Below are positions 45,365-54,082 of a stretch of DNA of 64,000 nucleotides, in pieces. The position numbers and the translations under genes are program-made. How positions within the stretch are numbered: the stretch's first letter is position 1; every line of letters starts with the position of its first letter. Source of the stretch: Thalassococcus halodurans (lineage in GTDB: Bacteria; Pseudomonadota; Alphaproteobacteria; Rhodobacterales; Rhodobacteraceae); NCBI RefSeq assembly GCF_900108225.1, contig NZ_FNUZ01000002.1, positions 808,501 to 872,500 on the forward strand, read 5' to 3'. The notes under the pieces are model-generated. The model was not told the origin of the DNA, made no database searches, and saw only the letters and a list, made by a program, of their open reading frames with translations.

Positions 45365-46548
45365 GCCGCATCCTTTTCATAACTTGGGACGGCCCCCAGA
45401 CAAGCTATCTAGAAGGGCTATTTCTTCCCATTTTCAAGGCTCTCGCCAAACATGGACACCATGTGCATGTTCTGCAATTCACTTGGGCCAACGCGGATAG
45501 TACCGAATACGCTAAAAATATATGTGAGGCTTCAGGAATCCCTTATCGGGCAGCCCCCATTTGGAGAAACTTCGGAAGTGTGGGTCCTTTTGCTTCTGCT
45601 GTTTTGGGACGCAGTCACATCCTGCGTGCAATACGTGATTGGAATATAGATACGTTAATGCCAAGGAGCCTGATGCCTGCATTGGCTATTTTAATGTTGG
45701 GCTACCGCAGGGAATTGAAATTGATCTTTGATGCGGATGGGTTTGCCGTAGATGAGCGAGTGGATTTTGGAAGGCTGTCTCCGGAAAGCGCAACTTATCG
45801 GATCTTGCGGGCTGTCGAGACGCATATAGTTCGGGTCGCCGATCGCGTCCTTGTCCGGACGCCGCGCGCCATCGATATCTTGGTAGATCGCTCAAAAACT
45901 GACAGAGCAAAATTTCACGTCGTCGGCAATGGCCGTGACCCGACACCCTTCCTCAGCGGTTGGCCACGGCGGATCGATAACGAGTTCCGACTTTGTTATG
46001 CTGGTTCTCTTGGTTCCCAGTATTGCCCTGACCAAATGATGGCAGTGGCGCAATGCTTACGTTTTCATATTCCCAATCTGGTGTTTCGTATCTTCACTGG
46101 TGACAAAGCTAACCTTGATGCCGCCCTTGATCGGTTAGGCGTCTATGATCGAAGTTGGATTGAGGTCTCGCGGCTGCCTCCAGGGGATATGCCCGCCGCA
46201 TTGATGCAATGTGATCTCGCACTGGCTCTCCGCCAGCCAGCTTTTTCGACACAGGGCGTTGCACCAATAAAGCTCGGCGAATACATGTTGGCAGGGCTGC
46301 CGGTCATAGGCACAGAGGGTGTAGGACTAGTCGATCCTCTGATTGCGTCAGGAGTGATGTTCCCGTTAAAAGAGGACCTTTCGCAAGTTTGGCCTTGGGT
46401 GCGCGATAATGTCATTTCGCACCAGAATTCACTTCGTGAACGAGCACAAGCATTAGGCTTGGCTCATTTTTCCCTAAAGACGTCGGTAGATAGCTATTTG
46501 CCCGCTTTGAATACAGACATAGGAGCAAGCCCTTGCCAAACATTCTAA
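45361..46548 (+). CDS. glycosyltransferase family 4-like
   Basis: A 395-residue GT-B protein with a less usual N-domain (LFITWDGPQTSYLEGLFLPIFKAL, a donor/acceptor cleft with WDG rather than a glycine loop). The middle has LKLIFDADGFAVDERVDFG, and the C-domain ends with PIKLGEYMLAGLPVIGTEGVG, the retaining E-x7-E-like region. ATG 45361 overlaps the preceding stop; the longer frame is discarded as it runs inside the upstream gene. Confidence 0.84.
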   Translation: MSRILFITWDGPQTSYLEGLFLPIFKALAKHGHHVHVLQFTWANADSTEYAKNICEASGIPYRAAPIWRNFGSVGPFASAVLGRSHILRAIRDWNIDTLMPRSLMPALAILMLGYRRELKLIFDADGFAVDERVDFGRLSPESATYRILRAVETHIVRVADRVLVRTPRAIDILVDRSKTDRAKFHVVGNGRDPTPFLSGWPRRIDNEFRLCYAGSLGSQYCPDQMMAVAQCLRFHIPNLVFRIFTGDKANLDAALDRLGVYDRSWIEVSRLPPGDMPAALMQCDLALALRQPAFSTQGVAPIKLGEYMLAGLPVIGTEGVGLVDPLIASGVMFPLKEDLSQVWPWVRDNVISHQNSLRERAQALGLAHFSLKTSVDSYLPALNTDIGASPCQTF

Positions 46549-47618
46549 TAACTGGAGGAGCGGGTTTCATCGGAAAACGCCTGGCGCTGTCGCTGCGCAA
46601 TGCTGGGCACAGTGTCACCGTGTTCGACAACCTCCACCCTCAAGTTCACCCTGATCCAGAGGGTGCGGTTGCGGAACTAAAACAAGCAGGCGCGCGCTTT
46701 AGCCGTGGCGACGTGCTTGACGGTGGCGCGCTCACCAAGGCAATCATCGTCGCGGAGGCTGACATTGTCATCCATCTCGCGGCAGAGACTGGTACAGGTC
46801 AGTCATATGACCTTCCAGTGCAATACTGCGACGTTAACGTGACCGGGACCGCACGTTTGATAGAAGCAATTAGGGCAGCCCGCACCGAAGGGATCGACGT
46901 AAGCCGAGTAATCCTCGCCGGATCTCGCGCAGTCTACGGTGAAGGCGCCTGCCGCGATGGCAAAGGCCGCGAGGTGACTGCAGTGCCGCGTCTGTCAGCG
47001 GACCTAGCTACCGGCGATTTCGCCCCCAAGGATGCTCAGGGCCGCACGTTAGAACCGATCGCAAGCTGCGCCGCGACAACAGTGCCTGCGCCTGCTTCTA
47101 TCTATGCATCGACTAAACTCATGCAGGAATATTTGCTTCGACAAGGTCTCGAGCAATCGGGCATTGAAGCCTCAATCTTGCGCCTGCAGAACGTCTACGG
47201 TGCCGGTCAGTCGCTGCACAATCCCTATACCGGCGTACTGTCGATCTTCGCTCAACAACTGCTCGAGGGCAAAACCCTGAACATCTACGAGGATGGTGAG
47301 ATCGTGCGCGATTTCGTCCATGTTTCGGATGTGGTCTCCGCGTTCCATCGGCTGTGTGAACTTGAACTAGTGCCTCAAGAGACGGCTGACATCGGCTCAG
47401 GCAAAGGTGCTTCGATCCTGGAGGTTGCCCAGACGATGATCGAAGTGCTTGATCTTGTCGGAGAGCGCCTGACGATCAGCGGGCAGTTCCGTCCGGGAGA
47501 CGTCCGCCATGCTGTTGCCGACATCTCTGCCGCTGAACGCTACCTTGATTGGAAGCCGCAAGTCAGCCTGAGTGACGGGATCCGCGATTTGATCGACTGG
47601 GCGCGCAAGACAGGATGA
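46533..47618 (+). CDS. NAD-dependent epimerase/dehydratase
   Basis: A 361-residue extended [26 protein letters not shown] binds NAD; VIHLAAETGTGQSYDL and LAGSRAVYGEG follow, with YASTKLMQEYLL carrying the catalytic Tyr and Lys. A long insert near residues 150-190 and NVYGAGQSLHNPYTGVLSIF mark it as one of the epimerases that often accompany O-antigen genes; substrate unknown. The start codon is TTG at 46533 inside the end of the upstream gene, supported by AGGAG seven bases before it. Confidence 0.86.
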   Translation: MPNILITGGAGFIGKRLALSLRNAGHSVTVFDNLHPQVHPDPEGAVAELKQAGARFSRGDVLDGGALTKAIIVAEADIVIHLAAETGTGQSYDLPVQYCDVNVTGTARLIEAIRAARTEGIDVSRVILAGSRAVYGEGACRDGKGREVTAVPRLSADLATGDFAPKDAQGRTLEPIASCAATTVPAPASIYASTKLMQEYLLRQGLEQSGIEASILRLQNVYGAGQSLHNPYTGVLSIFAQQLLEGKTLNIYEDGEIVRDFVHVSDVVSAFHRLCELELVPQETADIGSGKGASILEVAQTMIEVLDLVGERLTISGQFRPGDVRHAVADISAAERYLDWKPQVSLSDGIRDLIDWARKTG

Positions 47619-48529
47619 TAGGTTCAGTCGCCATTGCCATATCAGCCTTCCACTCCGATGACGCTGTCATTTCTCTTCTTGAGGTAATCTTCGCGGACCC
47701 CCACCCAGAAGTGAGGTCGGTCATCGTGGTCGACTCGCTAGGCAGCGGCATGATCGCTGAGATTGCTGCTGCACGGCATTGGCAGCTACAGTACGAAAAC
47801 GCGAATACCAATCTTGGCTCGGCCGGCAACCTCGCGCGACGCATGGAGCTCGCAGCAGAAACAGGCGCCGAGTGGTGTCTGTGTCTCAACCACGATGCGA
47901 ATTGGGAGGCCGACCGATTATCGGCGATGCTGTCAGCAGCGCGTTCCCGCCCGCGAGTGGGCGCAGTCTACCCCATGATTGATCACAGCCCGCGCGAACC
48001 GCGCTGGGAAGACGGTCGGCGACATTTCAGGCCATCTGCTGGAACGAGGCTGTCTGAGATCCCCACGGACGAACCTGCCGCAGAAGTTCTTTGGAGTAGC
48101 TCGAATTCAGCGCTGTATTCTTTGGCACCACTTGCTGAGAATATCACCGTAATGTCTGACCTTTGGATGGGTTACGAAGATCTAGCATACGGGTTTGCCC
48201 TTTATCAGGGCAACTGGATCCAGCTTTCATGCCGCGCTGCTCGGTTGATCCAAGTGTTCGATTACGTTCCACGGAGATTGCTCGGTCGCACACTGCATAT
48301 TCCTGACAAGCCAGTATGGTATTCTTATTATAACATTCGCAATCTAATCTTGATATGGCGAAAGTATGGCTCTAAGGGAGTTTCTCTTAGGGCTATTTCA
48401 TGGAAACTAATGCAGACTAGTATTCGGACGTTGCTGCTCGAAGACAAAAAAATCACTCGTCTCCAGATGTTATACTTGGGTGCTCTAGCTGGAATCACTG
48501 GTAAAACTGGTAAGGGGCCCTATCCGTGA
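47615..48529 (+). CDS. glycosyltransferase family 2
   Basis: A 304-residue GT2 protein. It begins SVAIAISAFHSDDAVISLLEVI, has VIVVDSLGSG and the metal-site region LCLNHDANWEAD, then VGAVYPMIDHSP, like rhamnosyl/galactofuranosyl transferases. The last 70 residues are a positively charged amphipathic tail that may sit on the membrane. ATG 47615 overlaps the epimerase stop (ATGATAG). The donor is unknown. Confidence 0.82.
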   Translation: MIGSVAIAISAFHSDDAVISLLEVIFADPHPEVRSVIVVDSLGSGMIAEIAAARHWQLQYENANTNLGSAGNLARRMELAAETGAEWCLCLNHDANWEADRLSAMLSAARSRPRVGAVYPMIDHSPREPRWEDGRRHFRPSAGTRLSEIPTDEPAAEVLWSSSNSALYSLAPLAENITVMSDLWMGYEDLAYGFALYQGNWIQLSCRAARLIQVFDYVPRRLLGRTLHIPDKPVWYSYYNIRNLILIWRKYGSKGVSLRAISWKLMQTSIRTLLLEDKKITRLQMLYLGALAGITGKTGKGPYP

Positions 48530-48650
48530 TACCCATATGGGCAACCGCGCTTGTCATTGATCCCCAAGCTGGTTGGCGAATGCCTCAGGCTGGACCCGCT
48601 AAGTTTTTATTGATTTTGCGTCGCGTGGCAAATGACGGGCAGCGCGGCTG

Positions 48651-49721
48651 ATGTTGTATCTCGGGTTGGCCATTTTTTTGTTTCTCTTGCGCTTTGCGCT
48701 TGCGCGGAATGGAGCACTGCGGAAACAGATTTATTTCCTGGTTCTGGCAAGCCTCTTTGTGTTCTCAGCCTTCCGGTTTCAGGTCGGCTGTGATTGGTCG
48801 GGTTACTATTATCAGTATCTGGGCGCCGCCGATTTTGAATGGTCATCTGTCACAGAAATCCGAGAACCAATCTGGTGGGCGATCCTTTCGTGGATCCGAG
48901 ATATGGGTTTGCCATACCCCTTTATCAATATTTTTTCTAGCGCGATTTTCTTTTTGGGCGTTCATGTACTGGCGCGACGGCAGCCTGACCCACTAGGTTT
49001 TCTGGCTCTTCTCTTTCCGATTCTGATCATCAACTTGCCGATGTCTGGCATTCGCCAAGGGGCAGCAATTGGCTTTCTGTGTATTGCCTTTGTTGCGTTC
49101 ATTGATCGGCGCCCTTTGTGGTTAGCTCTATGGGTGGTGCTAGCCGCTGGGTTCCATGTCAGCGCGCTGATATTCATATTGCTTTTGCCCGTTGCAACGG
49201 GGCGATACACTAGAAACCGCTTGATGCTTGCCGCGATCCTTGCCGTCCCTGGCGCGTTCTTTCTCGCCTTGGGCGACGCCGCAGAAATCGCGACCAGTCG
49301 CTATGTCAACACAGGAGTCGACGCCGCAGGTGCAATATTTCGTGTTGGCATCCTTGGGCTTTCGGCATTGTATTTTTTCCTGTTTGTACGCAAAAAATGG
49401 CTGCGGACATGGCCTCAGGATTATAGCCTGGCCAGCATCGGGGCGATTGGTATGACACTGGCGATACTTCTCGTCCCGGTCTCCTCAGTAATCGGCGACA
49501 GGTTCGGCTACTATCTAATCCCGATCCAAGCCATGATCTTCGCGCGACTTCCCTTTTTACCATTTCGCGCGAACGCGGCGCTGCATGCGGCCCTGCCATA
49601 TCTGGGTCTGTTGCTGGTTTTCACAGTCTGGGCGCAACTGTCCGGGCATTTCAGCCAATGCTACATCCCATATCAAACTTGGATTTTTGGCTTTCCGGGT
49701 GGCGACCCGTTTGGTTTCTGA
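48651..49721 (+). CDS. EpsG-family O-unit polymerase (Wzy-like)
   Basis: A 356-residue membrane protein with about nine to ten hydrophobic helices. FRFQVGCDWSGYYYQYLGA, which follows the second helix, is the EpsG-type motif (often VGxDYxxY), and LPMSGIRQGAAIGFLCIAF is the typical basic loop motif. Such proteins polymerise lipid-linked repeat units in the Wzx/Wzy route. It is 120 bases behind the GT2 gene and is followed by the rfbC gene. Confidence 0.86.
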   Translation: MLYLGLAIFLFLLRFALARNGALRKQIYFLVLASLFVFSAFRFQVGCDWSGYYYQYLGAADFEWSSVTEIREPIWWAILSWIRDMGLPYPFINIFSSAIFFLGVHVLARRQPDPLGFLALLFPILIINLPMSGIRQGAAIGFLCIAFVAFIDRRPLWLALWVVLAAGFHVSALIFILLLPVATGRYTRNRLMLAAILAVPGAFFLALGDAAEIATSRYVNTGVDAAGAIFRVGILGLSALYFFLFVRKKWLRTWPQDYSLASIGAIGMTLAILLVPVSSVIGDRFGYYLIPIQAMIFARLPFLPFRANAALHAALPYLGLLLVFTVWAQLSGHFSQCYIPYQTWIFGFPGGDPFGF

Positions 49722-49759
49722 TGTTCATGTATCGCAACTGCAGAAAAGAATATTGAGTG

Positions 49760-50314
49760 ATGAACGTTCACAAGACTGATCTGGCGGGAGTACTGGTAAT
49801 CGAACCTGATCGTTTTGGCGATCATCGTGGATTCTTTGCCGAAACCTATAGCCAACGGGTTTATGCCGAGCTTGGCATAGATGTCTTCTTCGTTCAGGAC
49901 AACCACTCGCTCTCGGCATATCCGGGCACGGTACGGGGGCTGCATTTCCAAGCCCCACCGCATGCGCAGGCTAAGCTGGTGCGCTGCGGTCGTGGAGCAA
50001 TTTTTGACGTTGCGGTTGATGTCCGGAAGGGAAGTCCAACCTTCGGCCAGTTGACAGGCTATGAGCTTAGCGCCGAAAATGGCGCGCAGCTGTTTATCCC
50101 TGCCGGTTTTGCCCATGGCTTCGCCACTCTGCAGCCCGATAGCGAGATCGTCTACAAATGCAGCGATTATTACGCGCCTGAGACCGAGGGCGCTCTCCGC
50201 TGGGATGATCCGGCCATTGGCATTATATGGCCCTTGCAGGGCGATCCAATCCTCAGCAGCAAGGATGCTGTGGCACCGCTTCTGGCCGATCTGGACAGCC
50301 CATTTGTTTTTTAA
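49760..50314 (+). CDS. rfbC: dTDP-4-dehydrorhamnose 3,5-epimerase
   Basis: A 184-residue cupin-fold enzyme, third step in dTDP-L-rhamnose synthesis. [35 protein letters not shown] with the catalytic His, and [29 protein letters not shown] with the catalytic Tyr are all in place. ATG 49760 is preferred over GTG 49757. Begins the rfbCBDA group. Confidence 0.95.
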   Translation: MNVHKTDLAGVLVIEPDRFGDHRGFFAETYSQRVYAELGIDVFFVQDNHSLSAYPGTVRGLHFQAPPHAQAKLVRCGRGAIFDVAVDVRKGSPTFGQLTGYELSAENGAQLFIPAGFAHGFATLQPDSEIVYKCSDYYAPETEGALRWDDPAIGIIWPLQGDPILSSKDAVAPLLADLDSPFVF

Positions 50315-50325
50315 GGTTTGAACAC

Positions 50326-51387
50326 ATGAAAATTCTCGTAACCGGCGGCGCGGGTTTTATTGGCTCAGCCGTGGTGCGGTTGGCGGTGTCCCGTGGCCAT
50401 TCTGTGGTAAACCTCGATGCGCTGACCTATGCCGCGTGCCTTGCCAATGTGACACCCGTGGCAGACAACCCGCTATATGCCTTCGAGCAGGCCGATATTC
50501 GCGACCGCCCGGCTTTGGATAGCGTCTTTGACGCCCACCAACCTGACATCGTCATGCATCTGGCTGCGGAATCTCATGTTGATCGCTCAATCGACGGCCC
50601 GGGAGATTTTATCAAGAGCAATATCACGGGTACTTTCAGTATGCTGGAAACAGCGCGCAAATACTGGGTCGAGCGCGGCAAGCCGAACGGGTTCCGCTTT
50701 CACCACATCTCAACAGACGAAGTCTTTGGCTCACTTCCCGCTGATCCTGCTATGCTGTTTACGGAAGACACGCCCTACGATCCGCGCAGCCCCTATTCAG
50801 CGTCGAAGGCCAGTTCCGACCATCTGGTACGCGCCTGGCATGAAACCTATGGCCTGCCTGTCGTGCTGAGCAATTGTTCCAACAATTATGGCCCTTATCA
50901 CTTCCCGGAAAAACTTATCCCCGTTGTCATTCTGAATACACTGGCTGGAAAGTCACTGCCGATCTATGGCGATGGCAGCAATATTCGCGATTGGCTTTAC
51001 GTGGAGGATCACGCTGATGCGCTGCTTCTTTTAGCCACCCAGGGCAAGGTGGGGCGCAGCTACAACATTGGCGGCGAGAACGAGCGCACCAACTTGGAAC
51101 TGGTGAAAACTATCTGCCAGATCCTCGACAGACTCAAGCCACGCGCTCACGGAACCTATGCTGATCTAATCACCTTTGTCACAGACCGACCCGGCCATGA
51201 TGCGCGCTATGCGATCGACCCCAGCCGCATCCGTGACGAATTGGGGTGGCGCCCCTCGGTCACCGTTGAAGAAGGGTTGGAGCGCACCGTGCGTTGGTAT
51301 CTTGAAAACGAGGATTGGTGGCGTCCGCTGCTGGCACGCAAGGGTGTGGGTCAGCGGTTGGGCGCGGACCAGAAACCTGCACAATGA
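50326..51387 (+). CDS. rfbB: dTDP-glucose 4,6-dehydratase
   Basis: A 353-residue extended [20 protein letters not shown] binds [24 protein letters not shown] and the catalytic [11 protein letters not shown] with Asp-Glu, and [15 protein letters not shown] with Tyr-x3-Lys are all present. It converts dTDP-glucose to dTDP-4-keto-6-deoxyglucose. The start at 50326 is 11 bases after rfbC. Confidence 0.96.
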   Translation: MKILVTGGAGFIGSAVVRLAVSRGHSVVNLDALTYAACLANVTPVADNPLYAFEQADIRDRPALDSVFDAHQPDIVMHLAAESHVDRSIDGPGDFIKSNITGTFSMLETARKYWVERGKPNGFRFHHISTDEVFGSLPADPAMLFTEDTPYDPRSPYSASKASSDHLVRAWHETYGLPVVLSNCSNNYGPYHFPEKLIPVVILNTLAGKSLPIYGDGSNIRDWLYVEDHADALLLLATQGKVGRSYNIGGENERTNLELVKTICQILDRLKPRAHGTYADLITFVTDRPGHDARYAIDPSRIRDELGWRPSVTVEEGLERTVRWYLENEDWWRPLLARKGVGQRLGADQKPAQ

Positions 51388-52238
51388 CAGACGTTCTGGT
51401 CTTTGGTCGCACCGGCCAAGTAGCAACCGAGCTTCAGGTATTGGCAGATGTTGTTGCGCTGGGACGCACTGAGGTGGATCTGTCGGATCCCACTGCTTGC
51501 GCCGCCGCCATCCACGCCCATCGGCCCCGCGCCGTGATCAACGCGGCAGCCTACACCGCCGTGGACCACGCGGAAGACGAGGAGGCGCTGGCCACCACAA
51601 TCAATGGCGATGCCCCCGCTGCCATGGCACAGGCCTGCGCCGCCCTGAATATTTCGTTGGTGCATATCTCGACTGATTATGTCTTTGCGGGCACCGATAC
51701 GCGTGATTGGGCGCCTGATGACAAAACCGCACCCCAAAACGCCTATGGCCGGTCCAAACTGGCGGGCGAGCAAGGAAGCAGAGCAGTGGGAGGTGCGCAC
51801 GCGATCCTGCGCACATCTTGGGTGTTTTCTGCGCATGGCGGCAATTTCGTCAAAACTATGCTGCGCCTGTCAGAAAGCCGGGACGAGCTCAGCGTTGTTG
51901 ACGACCAGATCGGTGGACCCACGCCAGCCTGTGCGATTGCCGCAGCGTGCCTGTCGATCGCGCAGCAGCTGTGCGACGACTCAGGCAAAACCGGGACCTA
52001 TCATTTCAGCGGTGCGCCAGGCGTCAGCTGGAGCGCGTTCGCCCGTGAGATTTTTGCGCAAGCGGGCCGAGCCACGCGCGTTTTCCCGATCGCAACGCGT
52101 GATTACCATACGCCCGCCGCGCGACCGCTGAATTCACAACTGAATTGCCAGACCACAGAACAAGTATTCGGCATCCCCCGCCCTGATTGGCGTATAGGCC
52201 TGGCCGAGACTGTGAAAGAATTAGGGATCAATAAATGA
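51384..52238 (+). CDS. rfbD: dTDP-4-dehydrorhamnose reductase
   Basis: A 284-residue SDR that reduces dTDP-4-keto-rhamnose to dTDP-L-rhamnose. [17 protein letters not shown] is a short-form glycine motif, followed by [28 protein letters not shown] with the catalytic region, and [10 protein letters not shown] carrying Tyr-x3-Lys. It overlaps rfbB by four bases and rfbA likewise. Confidence 0.95.
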   Translation: MTDVLVFGRTGQVATELQVLADVVALGRTEVDLSDPTACAAAIHAHRPRAVINAAAYTAVDHAEDEEALATTINGDAPAAMAQACAALNISLVHISTDYVFAGTDTRDWAPDDKTAPQNAYGRSKLAGEQGSRAVGGAHAILRTSWVFSAHGGNFVKTMLRLSESRDELSVVDDQIGGPTPACAIAAACLSIAQQLCDDSGKTGTYHFSGAPGVSWSAFAREIFAQAGRATRVFPIATRDYHTPAARPLNSQLNCQTTEQVFGIPRPDWRIGLAETVKELGINK

Positions 52239-53107
52239 TGCAACGCAAAGGCATTATCCTAGCGGGCGGCTCCGGCACGCGGCTTTACCCCATCACCATG
52301 GGTGTCTCAAAGCAGCTGCTTCCTATCTATGACAAGACAATGGTCTACTATCCACTGACGGTGCTGATGCTGGCTGGCATTCGCGAGATCCTGATCATCA
52401 CCACCCCGCATGACCAAGAACAATTCCAGCGCACGCTGGGCGATGGCAGCCAATGGGGCGTGTCACTCAGCTACATGATCCAGCCCAGTCCCGACGGGCT
52501 GGCGCAGGCTTTCATCTTGGGCGAGACGTTCCTTGATGGCGCACCCTCCGCCATGGTGCTGGGCGACAATATTTTTTTTGGCCATGGACTGCCTGACGTA
52601 TTGGGAGAAGCTGACAAAGCCACAACAGGCGCCACAGTTTTTGGCTACCGTGTCGCCGACCCGGAGCGTTACGGCGTTGTTGATTTCGACGAGGATGGTA
52701 CAGTGCGGGCAATCATCGAAAAACCCACTGTGCCGCCCTCGAACTATGCCGTAACGGGACTTTACTTCATGGATGGCACAGCACCCGAACGGGCCAAGGC
52801 GGTACGCCCTTCGGCCCGCGGCGAGCTTGAGATCACGAGCCTATTGGAAAGCTACCTTCACGATGGCGCGCTAAGCGTCCAGAAAATGGGCCGTGGTTTT
52901 GCTTGGCTGGACACCGGCACCCATGCCAGCCTTTTGGATGCGGGCAATTTTGTGCGCACTTTGACCGAACGCCAGGGCCAACAGGTGGGCTCACCAGACG
53001 AGGTGGCATTCGAAATGGGCTGGATTGATGCCGCCCAACTTCAGGCGCGCGCTGAGCAGTTTGGGAAAAACGGTTATGGCGCGTATCTAAGCAGCCTTCC
53101 GCGCTAG
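52235..53107 (+). CDS. rfbA: glucose-1-phosphate thymidylyltransferase
   Basis: A 290-residue nucleotidyltransferase making dTDP-glucose, first step of rhamnose synthesis. [19 protein letters not shown] is the NTP-binding loop, [17 protein letters not shown] follows, and [13 protein letters not shown] carries the metal Asp; the C-terminal [16 protein letters not shown] is typical of RmlA. The gene overlaps rfbD by four bases and is the last of the EPS locus; no terminator hairpin was seen behind it. Confidence 0.96.
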   Translation: MMQRKGIILAGGSGTRLYPITMGVSKQLLPIYDKTMVYYPLTVLMLAGIREILIITTPHDQEQFQRTLGDGSQWGVSLSYMIQPSPDGLAQAFILGETFLDGAPSAMVLGDNIFFGHGLPDVLGEADKATTGATVFGYRVADPERYGVVDFDEDGTVRAIIEKPTVPPSNYAVTGLYFMDGTAPERAKAVRPSARGELEITSLLESYLHDGALSVQKMGRGFAWLDTGTHASLLDAGNFVRTLTERQGQQVGSPDEVAFEMGWIDAAQLQARAEQFGKNGYGAYLSSLPR

Positions 53108-53150
53108 ACGGCGCGCAAGCACGTGATCATTGAGAACAAAATATGAACAA

Positions 53151-53398
53151 TTATCGACACGCCCGCACTTGATCCCTTAACACGGCATAGTCTGCCAGCC
53201 ACTCAGGGATCACGGCCCCGTCTGGCAACGCCGCCACTTCATCAGCCACGCGCGCCTGCTCCGCCCGGCGGTACTCCATCACAGGGGGCAAGCGCTGTAT
53301 GGGATTTCAGAACCCACCCCCGCGCAGGCGGTCAACCAGCTCGTCGCGATCGCGAGGACGGCGAGCCGCCGCCTCCAGCATATGGCGGTTGATGGCAT
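53151..53398 (-). pseudogene. outer-membrane spanin (Rz1-like) with a one-base frameshift
   Basis: From ATG 53398 the minus strand reads MPSTAICWRRRLAVLAIA, then TSWLTACAGVGSEIPYSACP. This is a signal peptide with a lipobox, LTAC, followed by a short proline-rich start. The frame stops at 53279, but in the next frame it goes on PPVMEYRRAEQARVADEVA, LPDGAVIPEWLADYAVLRDQVRACR and a stop at 53151-53153. One missing C in a run of five Cs near 53287 would give an 82-residue Rz1-like lipoprotein. It overlaps the inner spanin gene in a different frame, the classical embedded arrangement. Confidence 0.65.
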
Positions 53399-53564
53399 TG
53401 TTACGCTCCAGAGTTTCCAGCCGCTCAGAAACGCGGCCTGCGCGCTCGGCCGTTCGGCGCAGGTTGAGTATAAATAGGGCGATAGTGAATCCTGTGAGAG
53501 CAAATCCTGCCGCCCATCGCACCCATGGTCGGGTGAGAAACCCCGCCAGCAAGCCCCCCCACAT
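53307..53564 (-). CDS. inner-membrane spanin-like phage lysis protein (Rz-like)
   Basis: An 85-residue protein from ATG 53564. One N-terminal membrane helix (WVRWAAGFALTGFTIALFIL) is followed by a charged coiled-coil (RRTAERAGRVSERLETLERNNAINRHMLEAA), the build of an i-spanin. The stop of the upstream endolysin fragment overlaps the start (TGATG). The outer-spanin frame lies within and beyond its 3' half. It is a leftover of a prophage; no other phage structural gene is present. Small membrane proteins are hard to name with certainty. Confidence 0.6.
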   Translation of the reverse strand: MWGGLLAGFLTRPWVRWAAGFALTGFTIALFILNLRRTAERAGRVSERLETLERNNAINRHMLEAAARRPRDRDELVDRLRGGGF

Positions 53565-53714
53565 CAGCGCACGCCTCGCTTCCAATCATCGACCCGCGCC
53601 CAGACCGTGACGGCGATCCCCGCCAGCGCCAATGCCATGAAGACCCACCTGAGCGTGTCGAGATGGGACACCAGCGGCAGGATCGCCCCCTGCGCTGCCG
53701 CCAGCTGACTACCG
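53564..53714 (-). pseudogene. C-terminal tail of a phage endolysin/holin-like protein
   Basis: The minus strand reads QLAAAQGAILPLVSHLDTLRW, then VFMALALAGIAVTVWARVDDWKRGVR and a stop at 53564-53566. It is a membrane helix with a basic end, as seen at the C-terminus of Rhodobacterales phage lysozymes. The catalytic part is missing; it is cut off near 53714 where plus-strand recombinase sequence begins. This shows a deletion junction. Confidence 0.55.
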
Positions 53715-53718
53715 CCCT

Positions 53719-54003
53719 AGCGAGGACCATACCCAAGATCCTCATATCCTGCGCGCCATCGGCCGGGCATGGGGATGGCGGCGGCGCATAGAGGCCGGTG
53801 AGTTCGCCACGATCCAGGAACTGGCCGAGGCTGTTGGGTTGGCGGAGCGCCATGTCAGCAGGCAGCTGCGGCTCGCCTATCTGTCACCGGAGGTGCTGAA
53901 ACGCCTGACCTGCGGGCGGGAGGCGTCGGCAGTCAGCCTCTATGATTTGTGTTTTCTAGCAGGGGATGCGTGGGGGGAGCAGTTTGAGCAAGTGTTCGGC
54001 TGA
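53719..54003 (+). pseudogene. C-terminal fragment of a serine recombinase-type protein
   Basis: The plus frame reads DHTQDPHILRAIGRAWGWRRR, IEAGEFATIQELAEAVGLAERH, VSRQLRLAYLSPEVLKRL and ends AWGEQFEQVFG with stop at 54001-54003. The pattern (HTH plus LxPxxxxxLxxGR and a final W-x-E-Q-F) matches the C-terminal tail of certain alphaproteobacterial recombinases. No start codon with a full catalytic domain exists upstream; it abuts the endolysin fragment. Remnant of a mobile element. Confidence 0.55.
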
Positions 54004-54082
54004 CTTAGAACTGTTGAACGAGCGTTCTACCTCAAAGCCCTTTGTTACGGTACAGTTGACATATATGCTCCATTCAAACGGA

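Noticed and set aside
53307-53585. Long start (53585) for the inner spanin
   Set aside because: ATG 53564 overlaps the endolysin stop in the usual TGATG manner, and the extra seven residues lie inside the upstream frame.
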